NCBI GenBank assembly: GCA_903847285.1
Contig: CAINDH010000303.1
Span: forward strand, 1-22,331
Origin: an uncultured Verrucomicrobia subdivision 3 bacterium
GTDB taxonomy: Bacteria; Verrucomicrobiota; Verrucomicrobiae; Limisphaerales; UBA11358
DNA length: 22,331 nt
Direction of reading: 5' to 3'
The stretch's first letter is position 1; each line of letters begins with the position of its first letter. Shown here in pieces: positions 1-6,714 of this stretch. The position numbers and the translations under genes are program-made. The notes beneath the pieces are model-generated. The model was not told the DNA's origin, ran no database searches, and saw nothing but the letters and a program-made list of their open reading frames with translations.

Positions 1-1
1 C

Positions 2-100
2 CAACCCGCAAAGGATGGCTGGGAGTTTGTATCAGTGACCGCCATTCCAAAGGACGACACCAACAAGGCAGTCGCCGTATTTAGGCGGCTTGTTCAGTGA
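2..100 (+). CDS. 3' end of a DUF4177-like small protein (partial)
   Basis: An open frame enters from the left edge and stops at TGA 98-100, giving the last 32 residues of a protein whose start lies outside the window. The visible text contains DGWEFVSVTAIP and ends VFRRLVQ. A GW-E-x-VSV strand followed by a short loop and a C-terminal FKR/FRR strand is the usual ending of DUF4177 proteins, small domains of unknown function. The stop codon is 16 bp before the first attC site, the normal arrangement for an integron gene cassette, so this is the gene of the leftmost cassette. The family call rests on a short fragment and is tentative; the reading frame is well supported by its position. Confidence 0.5.
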   Translation, partial: QPAKDGWEFVSVTAIPKDDTNKAVAVFRRLVQ

Positions 101-116
101 GTATGATTGATTTTCG

Positions 117-224
117 GCCTAACCAGTCGCCGGAGCCAACGTGGTTGGGCGCATCCGTTTTGCGCTTGAGCGTTCGGCTTCGCCACATCACATTTCCCAC
201 GTGGCTTAGCTTTTTTCGTTAGGC
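117..224 (+). other. integron attC recombination site 1
   Basis: The left end is GCCTAAC (117-123), matching the R'' consensus RYYYAAC. The right end is GTTAGGC (218-224), matching R' (GTTRRRY) and exactly complementary to the left end. Inside, AGCCAACGTGG (134-144) pairs with CCACGTGGCT (198-207) apart from one unpaired A, the extrahelical base expected in the L''/L' arm. The span is 108 bp, within the known attC range. Strand exchange would fall between G218 and T219. The site lies between two short genes in the same orientation, as in a cassette array. Confidence 0.85.
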
Positions 225-236
225 GACTGCACTTTT

Positions 237-587
237 ATGACGCTCGAAGATTTCAAATCACACGTCAGGGATTACAGACGATTTGAATTGCTGCGAGGGG
301 TTCTGTTCTTTTGTTTACTCTTTAGTCTGGCCTTTCCAACGCTATTTGTTGGGCGACGTATAGACTGTGTTGGTTTTGATGTTATTGCTATCGCCGTCAT
401 CTCGGTTTCATACGTTGTTGTTGCGGTTTTGATGTTCTACGTGCTCGCGCCGATGCGCCGGAAGCATCTGAGTAAGTTGCAGGGTGAGTGTCCAGCATGT
501 GGCCGGTTGCTGCTGGGGAAGTATTCTCGTGTTGTCATGGACACAAGCCGGTGTCCTTGTTGCAACAGTCAGGTTTTACAATCATGA
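237..587 (+). CDS. cassette-borne membrane protein with C-terminal zinc ribbon
   Basis: A 116-residue protein that I do not recognise as a named family. It has a charged N-terminus (1-19), two hydrophobic segments (about 20-38 and 47-71) that should form a membrane hairpin, and a cytosolic tail with CPAC (85-88) and CPCC (106-109), a four-cysteine zinc-ribbon arrangement. The start ATG is 12 bp after the R' end of attC1, typical spacing for a cassette gene, and there is no Shine-Dalgarno sequence. The gene is followed 42 bp later by the PliI-like gene with no intact attC between them, so both appear to travel as one cassette. The zinc ribbon suggests a nucleic-acid or protein interaction at the membrane, but the function is unknown. 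Confidence 0.7.
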   Translation: MTLEDFKSHVRDYRRFELLRGVLFFCLLFSLAFPTLFVGRRIDCVGFDVIAIAVISVSYVVVAVLMFYVLAPMRRKHLSKLQGECPACGRLLLGKYSRVVMDTSRCPCCNSQVLQS

Positions 588-629
588 CGTCGCCTAGGCA
601 TCGTTCGAGCATCAAATGACAACCCACAC

Positions 630-1088
630 ATGAAAAGCATCATTGCCCTAATCGTAGTCGTCTTTGTCTCGGCAGCACTCCACGCCGAAGTGGGCGTTGA
701 CCGGTTCGTTCAGAAGATTAAACTCCCGTCGGAGCTGACAGCCGTTGTGGCCGAGGGGGATTTTGAGGCGCGTTCCATCGGCAGTTACACTGTGCGACTG
801 TATTCCACGGAGAATGCGCAGCCGGGAGATGATACGACGTTCTTTATCACCGGCCTCATCCGCGAACGGGATGGTTACATTGAGAAGGTGGAGCTGGCAG
901 ATATTAATGGTGACGGTAAGCCCGAACTCGTCGTGACAGTGCGCTGTGTCGGCACTGGCTCGTATTTGTCCGCCGATGCGTTTGCGTTTGACAAGAAGCG
1001 ACTGTGGTTGCGAACTACAGTTACGGATTTGGCGAAGGACGCCGATCCCATTGCGACTTTGAAGAAAGCCAAGCTGAGTAAGAAATGA
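630..1088 (+). CDS. pliI: PliI-family periplasmic inhibitor of I-type lysozyme
   Basis: A 152-residue exported protein. Residues 1-19 form a signal peptide (MKSII, hydrophobic stretch, cleavage near ALHA/E). The mature part resembles the PliI family, which blocks invertebrate-type lysozymes in the periplasm: VVAEGDFEARSIGSY at 39-53, DINGDGKPELVVTVR at 91-105 and VGTGSYLSADAFAF at 107-120. In characterised PliI an SGSY loop plugs the lysozyme active site; here the corresponding tetrapeptide is TGSY (109-112), so the first serine is a threonine. The stop is 7 bp before attC2, making this the attC-proximal gene of its cassette. The family call was made from remembered motifs, not a search; a general beta-propeller-like or FG-GAP-like fragment is the main alternative. 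Confidence 0.7.
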   Translation: MKSIIALIVVVFVSAALHAEVGVDRFVQKIKLPSELTAVVAEGDFEARSIGSYTVRLYSTENAQPGDDTTFFITGLIRERDGYIEKVELADINGDGKPELVVTVRCVGTGSYLSADAFAFDKKRLWLRTTVTDLAKDADPIATLKKAKLSKK

Positions 1089-1095
1089 CCACGAT

Positions 1096-1188
1096 GCCTA
1101 ACCATACGCTGCAGCGAACCCGGCCATCGTGCTCCGGTTGCAATCGAACGCCCTCGTGGGCCTGGTCGCTGAGCTTGGGTCGTTAGGC
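1096..1188 (+). other. integron attC recombination site 2
   Basis: R'' is GCCTAAC (1096-1102) and R' is GTTAGGC (1182-1188), perfectly complementary and identical to the ends of attC1. The inner arms CAGCGAACC (1112-1120) and GGTCGCTGA (1164-1172) pair with one unpaired A, the extrahelical base that sets strand polarity. The length is 93 bp. The centre is not conserved with attC1, as expected, since attC sites share structure rather than sequence. Confidence 0.88.
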
Positions 1189-1232
1189 AGCAAGACATAC
1201 GTTATCCACCAACAACACACATCAAATATATT

Positions 1233-1400
1233 ATGGGACCATCAATCGAAGGTTTTTTTGTTTTCGCTTATGCGATCGCGTGCATAGCCGTCACCATTTA
1301 TATTATCACGCTGCTTGCCAGATTTGTTGGCGCTCATGAGCGTGTGGCGGAAGCGTTGGAAAAGATTGCACGCAAGCAGCAAGATGACAGCAAGCCGTAA
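1233..1400 (+). CDS. cassette-borne 55-residue single-pass membrane protein
   Basis: ATG at 1233 opens a 55-codon frame ending at TAA 1398-1400. Residues 6-33 are strongly hydrophobic (FFVFAYAIACIAVTIYII), forming one transmembrane helix. Residues 34-50 (AHERVAEALEKIARKQQ) form a charged amphipathic helix with heptad-like spacing, so a short coiled coil facing the cytosol is likely. The start lies 44 bp after the R' end of attC2, in line with a third cassette. No attC follows, so this is probably the terminal, immobilised cassette or the first chromosomal gene. No family recognised. Confidence 0.6.
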   Translation: MGPSIEGFFVFAYAIACIAVTIYIITLLARFVGAHERVAEALEKIARKQQDDSKP

Positions 1401-1450
1401 AGGGGTCAGTCCTAGCTTCATTGAAGGTTAAATTCATTTGGTTGCTCGGT

Positions 1451-1490
1451 TTCAACGTTCAACTTCGTGACCCGCCGTTCGCACGTTGAA
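1451..1490 (+). terminator. possible weak terminator hairpin after the cassette array
   Basis: TTCAACGT (1451-1458) and ACGTTGAA (1483-1490) are perfect 8-bp inverted arms with a 24-nt loop, followed by TGTTTTTCCC. The T run fits rho-independent termination, but the loop is long and the stem is A/T-rich. It lies between the 55-residue gene and the YugP-type gene. Confidence 0.3.
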
Positions 1491-1536
1491 TGTTTTTCCC
1501 CGCGCGCGGTCTAAGGTTCAACGGAATTAAAAAATT

Positions 1537-2226
1537 ATGTTTTGGGATTCTAAATATATTTTGATGGTGATGTTGCCCGGCATGCTCATCGGTCTCTGGG
1601 CGCAGCTGAAGCTGATGTCCACCTATGGCAAGTATTCCAAGGTGGGCATCGCCAACGGTCTGACGGGCGCGCAGGCCGCGCGGCATATCCTGGACCGGGC
1701 GGGTCTGCGGGATATGCCGGTGGAGGAAGTTCCTGGCCATTTGACTGATCATTATGACCCGACGAAGAAGGCGCTGTTTCTCTCGTCGGACAATTTTCAC
1801 GGCCAGAGCCTCGCCGCCGTCGGGGTAGCGGCGCATGAGGCGGGCCACGCGTTGCAACATCTGACGAGTCATGGATTGTTCAATCTGCGCATGGCGCTGG
1901 TGCCGGTCACTCAGTTCGCCAGTTACGCGTGGATGGGCATTCTGGTGCTGGGTTTTTTCCTGCACCTCATCCCGCACGCCATGCTGATCGCCGTCGCGAT
2001 CTTTTCGGTCCTGACGTTGTTCCAGCTCGTCACGTTGCCGGTGGAATACGACGCCAGCGCGCGGGCGAAGGAGCAGCTTTTCAGCCTCGGCCTGGTGCGT
2101 GAGAGTGAACGGGCGGGTATCAGCAAGGTGCTCCACGCTGCCGCGCTCACTTACGTGGCCGCGCTGGTGAATTCGTTGCTGGAACTGGTCTATCTGATCT
2201 CCTCGGCGCGTGATGACCGGAGTTAA
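1537..2226 (+). CDS. YugP-type membrane zinc metallopeptidase (Zn_peptidase_2)
   Basis: A 229-residue protein of the family of Bacillus YugP (Pfam Zn_peptidase_2, formerly DUF family). An N-terminal hydrophobic segment (about 7-24) is followed by DHYDPTKKALFLS (71-83) and the zinc-binding HEAGH (100-104; ligands H100 and H104, catalytic E101). Two further hydrophobic stretches (about 121-141 and 145-168) precede PVEYDASARA, where E170 is the expected third zinc ligand. Full length for the family. The biological substrate is unknown; by topology it acts on membrane or membrane-proximal proteins. The ATG was chosen because it begins the first membrane segment; there is no Shine-Dalgarno sequence. 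The stop lies 44 bp before the sigma-factor gene, so they may be co-transcribed. Confidence 0.85.
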   Translation: MFWDSKYILMVMLPGMLIGLWAQLKLMSTYGKYSKVGIANGLTGAQAARHILDRAGLRDMPVEEVPGHLTDHYDPTKKALFLSSDNFHGQSLAAVGVAAHEAGHALQHLTSHGLFNLRMALVPVTQFASYAWMGILVLGFFLHLIPHAMLIAVAIFSVLTLFQLVTLPVEYDASARAKEQLFSLGLVRESERAGISKVLHAAALTYVAALVNSLLELVYLISSARDDRS

Positions 2227-2270
2227 TTTGCTTGCAGCCGTGCGATGCGCGTTTAACTTTTCGTTCATTC

Positions 2271-3278
2271 ATGGCGGCGAAAAAATCCAAATCCAAGGCG
2301 GCTCCGGTGCGGCGGATAAAAAAAATCTCCGCGCCCGTCGCCAGTGAACCCAAAATCGTCACCGCGCCCGTGGCCGTGACCGGACCGATTCCCCAGCCCA
2401 AAGAGGGCGACACCACGCAGTTTCTCCGCCGCGAAGTCGAGAGCTTGGATGCGCATACGGCCATTCATCTTTACCTCCGCGAAATCGGCCAAGTCAAACT
2501 CCTTACCCGACAGGAGGAAATTGACCTCGCTGCCAAAATCAAGAAGGGCGACAAGAAGGCGCGCGAACACATGATCAAGGCCAACCTGCGCCTCGTCGTG
2601 AAAATCGCCCGGGACTACGACGGTATCGGTCTCCCGCTCCTCGATTTGATTTCCGAAGGTAACATCGGTTTGATGAAAGCCGTGGAACGCTTCGACCCGG
2701 CCAAGGGCGGCAAACTTTCCACCTACGGTTCGTGGTGGATCAAGCAGTCCATCAAGCGCGCCCTTGCCAACCAGTCCAAGACGATTCGTTTGCCCGTCCA
2801 CTTGGTTGATAAAATTTCCAAGATGCGCCGCATGGCCATGAAGTTGCAGGAACTTTTTGGCCGTGAACCCACGGACGAAGAACTCGCCGCCGAACTCGGC
2901 ACCACCGCCGCGCGCGTTTCGTTGATGCGCACCGCGTCCATCCGCCCCGCGTCGCTCGATGCGCCGGTGGGCGATGAAAATTCCAACACCTATTCTGAAG
3001 TCGTCGAAGACGAGCGCGCCGTGAATCCTTACGACGAACTCGAAGACAAAACCGTCGTCACCATGTTGACTGACATGGTCAAGCATCTGGATGCCCGCGA
3101 GGCCACCATTCTCCGCTTTCGCTTCGGCCTCGATGGTGGCACGGAAAAAACCTTGGAAGAAGTCGGCGATAAATTCGGTGTCACTCGCGAACGCGTTCGT
3201 CAGATTCAAAACCTTGCCCTCCGCAAACTTCGCAAGATGATTGAGAAGTTGGAAAAATCGAAACACAAAGATTCCTAA
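2271..3278 (+). CDS. RpoD/SigA-family sigma-70 factor
   Basis: A 335-residue sigma factor that directs RNA polymerase to promoters. Order of parts: a Lys/Pro/Ala-rich N-terminus without region 1.1 (1-45), region 1.2 (about 58-93, IHLYLREIGQVKLLTRQEE), region 2 (95-170) with LISEGNIGLMKAVERF (127-142) and YGSWWIKQSIKRALANQ (152-168), region 3 (about 185-250), and region 4 with the helix-turn-helix TLEEVGDKFGVTRERVRQIQ (294-313). All regions for promoter recognition are present, so it is a group 1 or group 2 factor; it is shorter than a classical vegetative RpoD. An in-frame TTG lies 39 bp upstream, but ATG 2271 gives a natural start. The apt gene follows 18 bp after the stop. Confidence 0.88.
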   Translation: MAAKKSKSKAAPVRRIKKISAPVASEPKIVTAPVAVTGPIPQPKEGDTTQFLRREVESLDAHTAIHLYLREIGQVKLLTRQEEIDLAAKIKKGDKKAREHMIKANLRLVVKIARDYDGIGLPLLDLISEGNIGLMKAVERFDPAKGGKLSTYGSWWIKQSIKRALANQSKTIRLPVHLVDKISKMRRMAMKLQELFGREPTDEELAAELGTTAARVSLMRTASIRPASLDAPVGDENSNTYSEVVEDERAVNPYDELEDKTVVTMLTDMVKHLDAREATILRFRFGLDGGTEKTLEEVGDKFGVTRERVRQIQNLALRKLRKMIEKLEKSKHKDS

Positions 3279-3296
3279 ATCAAGCCCAGCCCTGTC

Positions 3297-3830
3297 ATGC
3301 CCACTACTGTCACGTCCGCCGAAATCGAAAAAGCCATCCGTAACGTCCCGGATTTTCCGCAGCCCGGAATCCAATTCAAGGACATCACCCCCGTCCTTGC
3401 CGACGCGCGCCTGTTCTCCGGCACGATTGATTTGCTCGTCGCCAACTACGCGCCCGGCAGCGTGGATGCCGTGGTGGGCATTGATGCGCGCGGATTTATC
3501 TTCGCCGCCGCCGCCGCCAAAAAATTGCATGCCGGCTTCGTGCCCGTCCGCAAAAAAGGCAAGCTGCCATACCAAACCATCGAGCAGGACTACGCGCTCG
3601 AATACGGCCACGCCACCGTGGCCATGCACATTGATGCCCTCAAGCCCGGTGCGCGCGTGTTGCTCGTGGACGACTTGCTCGCTACTGGCGGCACGTCCGC
3701 CGCCGCCGTTCACCTCGTTCAAAAGCTTGGTGGAAAAATTCTCGAAACCATCTTCGTCATCGAGCTGAAATTTTTGGATGGTCGCGCGAAACTGCCCGGC
3801 ATCCCGGTGCGTTCACTTGTCACCTACTGA
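3297..3830 (+). CDS. apt: adenine phosphoribosyltransferase
   Basis: A 177-residue cytosolic enzyme converting adenine and PRPP to AMP in purine salvage. Family signatures are NVPDFPQPGIQFKDITPVL (16-34), GIDARGF (61-67), VPVRKKGKLP (82-91) and the PRPP-binding loop VLLVDDLLATGGT (121-133) with acidic residues D125 and D126. Length and order match bacterial Apt throughout. It sits 18 bp after the sigma-factor gene and 5 bp before the glycosyltransferase gene, so the three are probably one transcript. An overlapping frame starting at 3241 is a shadow: it has low-complexity Pro/Ser content and no motifs. Confidence 0.95.
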   Translation: MPTTVTSAEIEKAIRNVPDFPQPGIQFKDITPVLADARLFSGTIDLLVANYAPGSVDAVVGIDARGFIFAAAAAKKLHAGFVPVRKKGKLPYQTIEQDYALEYGHATVAMHIDALKPGARVLLVDDLLATGGTSAAAVHLVQKLGGKILETIFVIELKFLDGRAKLPGIPVRSLVTY

Positions 3831-3835
3831 TTTGA

Positions 3836-4585
3836 ATGACTGATCCCGTCACCTTGAGCGTCGTCGCTCCGTGTCACAACGAGGAAAAAAACCTCGGGCC
3901 GTTCGTCACCGCCATCCGCGCCGCGCTGGAGCCGCTGAAAGTTTCCTACGAGATCGTCATCACCGATGACCGCAGCACGGATGGCTCGTGGAAAATTTTA
4001 TCTGAACTCGGCGCGAAAGATTCCCGCGTCCGCGCCGTTCGCCTCGCAAAAAATTCCGGCCAGTCCGCCGCCGTCTGGGCCGCCATCAAAGCGTCCACCG
4101 GAAAATACATCGCCACGCTCGACGCCGATTTGCAGAACGACCCCGCTGACCTGCCGCAATTTCTGGAGGCGATAAAAAATTCCGACTGTGTCTGCGGCAA
4201 CCGCAAAGCTAACCGCGCGAAGGGGGATTCCATCGTCCGCCAGCTTTCCTCCAAGATCGCCAACGGCATCCGCAACTGGATGACGCAGGAGACCGTGACC
4301 GATTCCGCGTGCGGCTATCGGATGTTCCGCCGTGAATGCGTGGCCGACCTGAAATTTTTCAAAGGCATGCATCGCTTCATGCCTACGCTCATCAAGATCG
4401 AGGGGTATCGCATTACCGAAATTCCCGTGCGCCACCACGCGCGCGTCGCCGGCGTGAGCCACTACGGCGTTTGGAACCGCGCGTTCGCCGCGTTTTACGA
4501 TTTGTTCGCCGTGCGCTGGATGCAAAAGCGGATGTTTCAATTTTCCGTCGCCGAGCGAGTCAACTTCCCGCCGGACGGGAAATAA
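3836..4585 (+). CDS. family 2 glycosyltransferase, polyprenyl-phosphate sugar transferase type
   Basis: A 249-residue GT-A fold enzyme of the DPM1/GtrB-like group, which moves a sugar from a nucleotide-sugar onto a polyprenyl phosphate or related acceptor. Visible motifs: SVVAPCHNEEKNL (8-20), DDRSTDGS (44-51), the metal/donor site TLDADLQNDP (94-103), and DSACGYRMFRR (about 156-166) seen in DPM-type members. It lacks the two C-terminal membrane helices of many GtrB/ArnC proteins, so it would be soluble or peripheral. It starts 5 bp after apt. A frame reading 4336-4800 overlaps its end but is Arg-rich with no motifs and was discounted. Exact donor and acceptor cannot be told from sequence. 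Confidence 0.85.
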   Translation: MTDPVTLSVVAPCHNEEKNLGPFVTAIRAALEPLKVSYEIVITDDRSTDGSWKILSELGAKDSRVRAVRLAKNSGQSAAVWAAIKASTGKYIATLDADLQNDPADLPQFLEAIKNSDCVCGNRKANRAKGDSIVRQLSSKIANGIRNWMTQETVTDSACGYRMFRRECVADLKFFKGMHRFMPTLIKIEGYRITEIPVRHHARVAGVSHYGVWNRAFAAFYDLFAVRWMQKRMFQFSVAERVNFPPDGK

Positions 4586-4627
4586 TTTTTCGGGATCATG
4601 TCTTTGCCGGAAGTCGCCGGTGGTGGC

Positions 4628-4754
4628 GTTTTTCGCGCTGCGAAAAACCCGTCGCCGAGCGAAGCGTTAGGCGACGGAATCGTTCGCGTGCCTTAAAACT
4701 TTCACGCCTCAAAGTGACCGCTGCGCGGTCAATGTTCATTCGCAGCGCGAACGA
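4628..4754 (+). repeat. cluster of nested palindromes; possible structured leader RNA
   Basis: Three perfect hairpins and one enclosing stem lie in 127 bp. GTTTTTCGC (4628-4636) pairs with GCGAAAAAC (4640-4648) across a 3-nt loop. CCGTCGCC (4649-4656) pairs with GGCGACGG (4670-4677) and begins at the very next base. TCGTTCGCG (4680-4688) pairs with CGCGAACGA (4746-4754) and encloses TGACCGC/GCGGTCA (4715-4721 and 4725-4731). In addition TTCGCGCTGCGAA (4632-4644) recurs inverted at 4739-4751. The rest of the gap between the glycosyltransferase and the DUF350 gene (4586-4879) shows no gene. It may be an RNA structure leading the 4880-7916 operon or a REP-like repeat. Confidence 0.55.
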
Positions 4755-4879
4755 ACCCACCATTTCCGTCGCCGGCGTAATCCTAAAATTTCCCCGGTAA
4801 TCCGTTCGGCTGGGTTGATTCCGAATTTTTCGTAGATTTGTAATTGAAACTTTTTTCTGGCGGCGACAATCTCACCGGC

Positions 4880-5203
4880 ATGAAGAAATTCTACCTCCTG
4901 CCACTGGCTATCCTGACGCTCGCGGTTCCGTCACTGTTCGCTGCCGATTTGCCACCGACGATGTTACCGGAGCAAATTCCCAATTGGCATGCGCACTCGC
5001 TGGTGCAAGCCATCGGCAACGTGCTGCTGTTCGCCGCCATCGGTATCGCCGCTGCGATTTTCGGCTACAAGCTGTTCGACAAATGCACACCGGGCGATCT
5101 GCACAAGGAAATCATCGAGCACAAAAACATCGCGGCCGCCATCGTCGCCGCGGCGGTGATTGTTGGCGTGAGCATCATCATTGCGGCGGCGATGATTGGT
5201 TGA
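4880..5203 (+). CDS. DUF350 membrane protein (YjfL-like)
   Basis: A 107-residue protein with an N-terminal signal or anchor (1-21, MKKFYLLPLAILTLAVPSLF) and two membrane helices (about 42-63 and 84-105). The loop between them, YKLFDKCTPGDLHKEI (64-79), followed by a second helix ending IIIAAAMIG is the hallmark of DUF350, whose E. coli member is YjfL. The ATG at 4880 is preferred over an in-frame TTG at 4844 because it begins the signal peptide directly. First gene of a tight four-gene operon, with the next start 9 bp away. Only one copy of the two-helix unit is present, whereas many DUF350 proteins have two; the leading signal segment is also unusual. Molecular function of the family is unknown. 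Confidence 0.82.
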   Translation: MKKFYLLPLAILTLAVPSLFAADLPPTMLPEQIPNWHAHSLVQAIGNVLLFAAIGIAAAIFGYKLFDKCTPGDLHKEIIEHKNIAAAIVAAAVIVGVSIIIAAAMIG

Positions 5204-5212
5204 ACCACGAAC

Positions 5213-5596
5213 GTGAAACGGAGCAAAAGCATCCGGCTCATCCTGCTCGGCGGCGTGTCCACGCTGGCGTTGACGGGCTGCGAGCAGAAGCCGGCGGTCA
5301 GCACGCAAAATTATTACACTAATAATTTCTATGTGCCTGGCGCAGGCTATTATCACGCACCGTTCCGCAAGTGGTATCCGCTGCCTTACAATCATCTGGA
5401 CGCTCAGAAGCAGCTTTATTTTTATGGCGGGCAATGGGGCGCGTCGCCCTGCGCCAGCATCACAAACATTTCCGCGCCGTTGCCGGAAGCGGTCACGCTC
5501 GCGCAGAACGACCGCACGGACATTCCACGCGGCGGCTTCGGCAACAGTTACGGCTGGCATTCGTCCGGCGGCAGCTGGTCCGGATTTCACTCGTGA
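5213..5596 (+). CDS. YgiB/YjfM-like (DUF1190) lipoprotein
   Basis: A 127-residue lipoprotein starting at GTG 5213. The n-region MKRSKSIRL, a hydrophobic core and lipobox LTGC (20-23) predict lipidation at C23. The opening MKRSKSIR and the late RGGFG (106-110) resemble E. coli YgiB/YjfM (MKRTKSIR at the start, RGGFG near the end), while the middle is shorter and rich in Tyr, Gly and Ser. E. coli places yjfM between yjfL (DUF350) and yjfC (glutathionylspermidine-synthase-like), and here the neighbours are the same two families in the same order. The TGA overlaps the ATG of the next gene by one base (TGATG), pointing to translational coupling. The GTG start is fixed by the signal peptide. Confidence 0.7.
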   Translation: MKRSKSIRLILLGGVSTLALTGCEQKPAVSTQNYYTNNFYVPGAGYYHAPFRKWYPLPYNHLDAQKQLYFYGGQWGASPCASITNISAPLPEAVTLAQNDRTDIPRGGFGNSYGWHSSGGSWSGFHS

Positions 5597-6714
5597 TGAA
5601 GCGCCACGCCTGCCAGCCCCGTCCCGATTGGCGCGAACGCGTTGAGCGCGTCGGGCTGACGTTTCACTCGCACGAACACGGCCCTTACTGGGACGAATCC
5701 GCGTGTTATGAACTTACGGCTGGCGAGGTGAATGAACTGGAAGCCGCCGCGAATGAGTTGCATTTCCGCTGCATTGACGCGGCTGAGGCCGTCATCAAAA
5801 ACAACTGGTGGGAACGTCTCGGCATCCCTGCTGCCGCCGTGCCGGTGATTGTGAATTCTTGGGAGCGTGATGATTTCAGCCTCTACGGACGTTTTGATTT
5901 TGCATACGACGGCATCACGCCGCCGAAACTTTTGGAATACAATGCCGACACGCCAACCGCGCTCGTCGAAGCCTCCGTTGCGCAATGGTTCTGGCTGGAG
6001 GAAACGCATCCGCACGCCGACCAGTTTAATTCCATCCATGAACGGCTCATCGAAGCGTGGAAAAAATTCAGCGCTCCAATCCACTTCAGCGGCGTGAAGG
6101 AATTTGCGGAAGACGAGATGACCATTCTCTACCTGCGTGATACCTGCGAGCAGGCGGGCGTGAAAACCAAATCCGTTTATACCCAAGACATCGGCTGGGA
6201 CGCGAAGGAAAATAATTTTGTGGATCTCGACCACACGCGCATTGAGCGCTGCTTCAAGTTGTATCCGTGGGAATGGCTGTGGACGGAGGAATTCGCCGCG
6301 CACCTGCTAGCGGAACGCGTGCAGTTCATCGAGCCTGCGTGGAAAATGCTTTTGAGCAACAAGGCGCTGTTGCCGGTGCTATGGGAATTATTTCCCGGCC
6401 ATCCGAACCTGCTGCCTGCCTACGATTCCGCCGCGCCGTTGGGCGACCGCTACGTCCGTAAGCCGAAATGGAGCCGCGAGGGCAGCAACGTCACGCTGTT
6501 TGATGGCGGCACCGTCGTTGAGGAAAACGGCGGCAACTACGGTGACCAAGGTTTTATTTTTCAGGCGACGGCGAACATTCCTAATTTCAGCGGCAATCAT
6601 CCCGTATTTGGCGTATGGGTGATTGACCACGAGGCGGCTGGCCTTGGCATCCGCGAAGATACCCGTCGCATCACAGGAAATTTAAGCCGCTTCGTGCCGC
6701 ACTTTTTCACATGA
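5596..6714 (+). CDS. glutathionylspermidine-synthase-like ATP-grasp ligase (YgiC/YjfC family)
   Basis: A 372-residue ligase of the family of E. coli YgiC and YjfC, homologous to the C-terminal synthetase half of bifunctional Gss but without the N-terminal amidase. Conserved text includes RPDWRERVERVGLTFH (9-24), YWDESACYELT (31-41), EYNADTPTALVEA (114-126), FKLYPWEW (220-227), SNKALLPVLWELFPGHPNLL (254-273), KPKWSREGSNV (289-299; nucleotide site) and GIREDTRRIT (351-360). It should form an amide bond at the expense of ATP, though the true acid and amine substrates of this subfamily are not established. A long upstream extension of the frame to 5371 overlaps the lipoprotein gene; ATG 5596 aligns with the family N-terminus. 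The next gene overlaps by four bases (ATGA). Confidence 0.9.
   Translation: MKRHACQPRPDWRERVERVGLTFHSHEHGPYWDESACYELTAGEVNELEAAANELHFRCIDAAEAVIKNNWWERLGIPAAAVPVIVNSWERDDFSLYGRFDFAYDGITPPKLLEYNADTPTALVEASVAQWFWLEETHPHADQFNSIHERLIEAWKKFSAPIHFSGVKEFAEDEMTILYLRDTCEQAGVKTKSVYTQDIGWDAKENNFVDLDHTRIERCFKLYPWEWLWTEEFAAHLLAERVQFIEPAWKMLLSNKALLPVLWELFPGHPNLLPAYDSAAPLGDRYVRKPKWSREGSNVTLFDGGTVVEENGGNYGDQGFIFQATANIPNFSGNHPVFGVWVIDHEAAGLGIREDTRRITGNLSRFVPHFFT

Noticed and set aside
1457..1491. GTTCAAC and GTTGAAT resemble R'' and R' of a third attC
   Set aside because: They are only 35 bp apart, below the attC minimum, and do not pair perfectly. A weak terminator hairpin explains the symmetry.
2265..3722. 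485-residue open frame on the minus strand opposite the sigma factor and apt
   Set aside because: Gly/Asp/Phe/His-rich shadow of strongly biased codons; no motifs, and it spans two well-identified plus-strand genes.
4665..4676. CGTTAGGCGACG looks like the R' end of attC1
   Set aside because: No RYYYAAC partner lies within 150 bp upstream, and the bases are better explained as the right arm of the CCGTCGCC/GGCGACGG hairpin.
4336..4800. 154-residue frame overlapping the end of the glycosyltransferase gene
   Set aside because: Arg-rich, frame-shifted reading of the glycosyltransferase and of the palindromic gap; no plausible start context.
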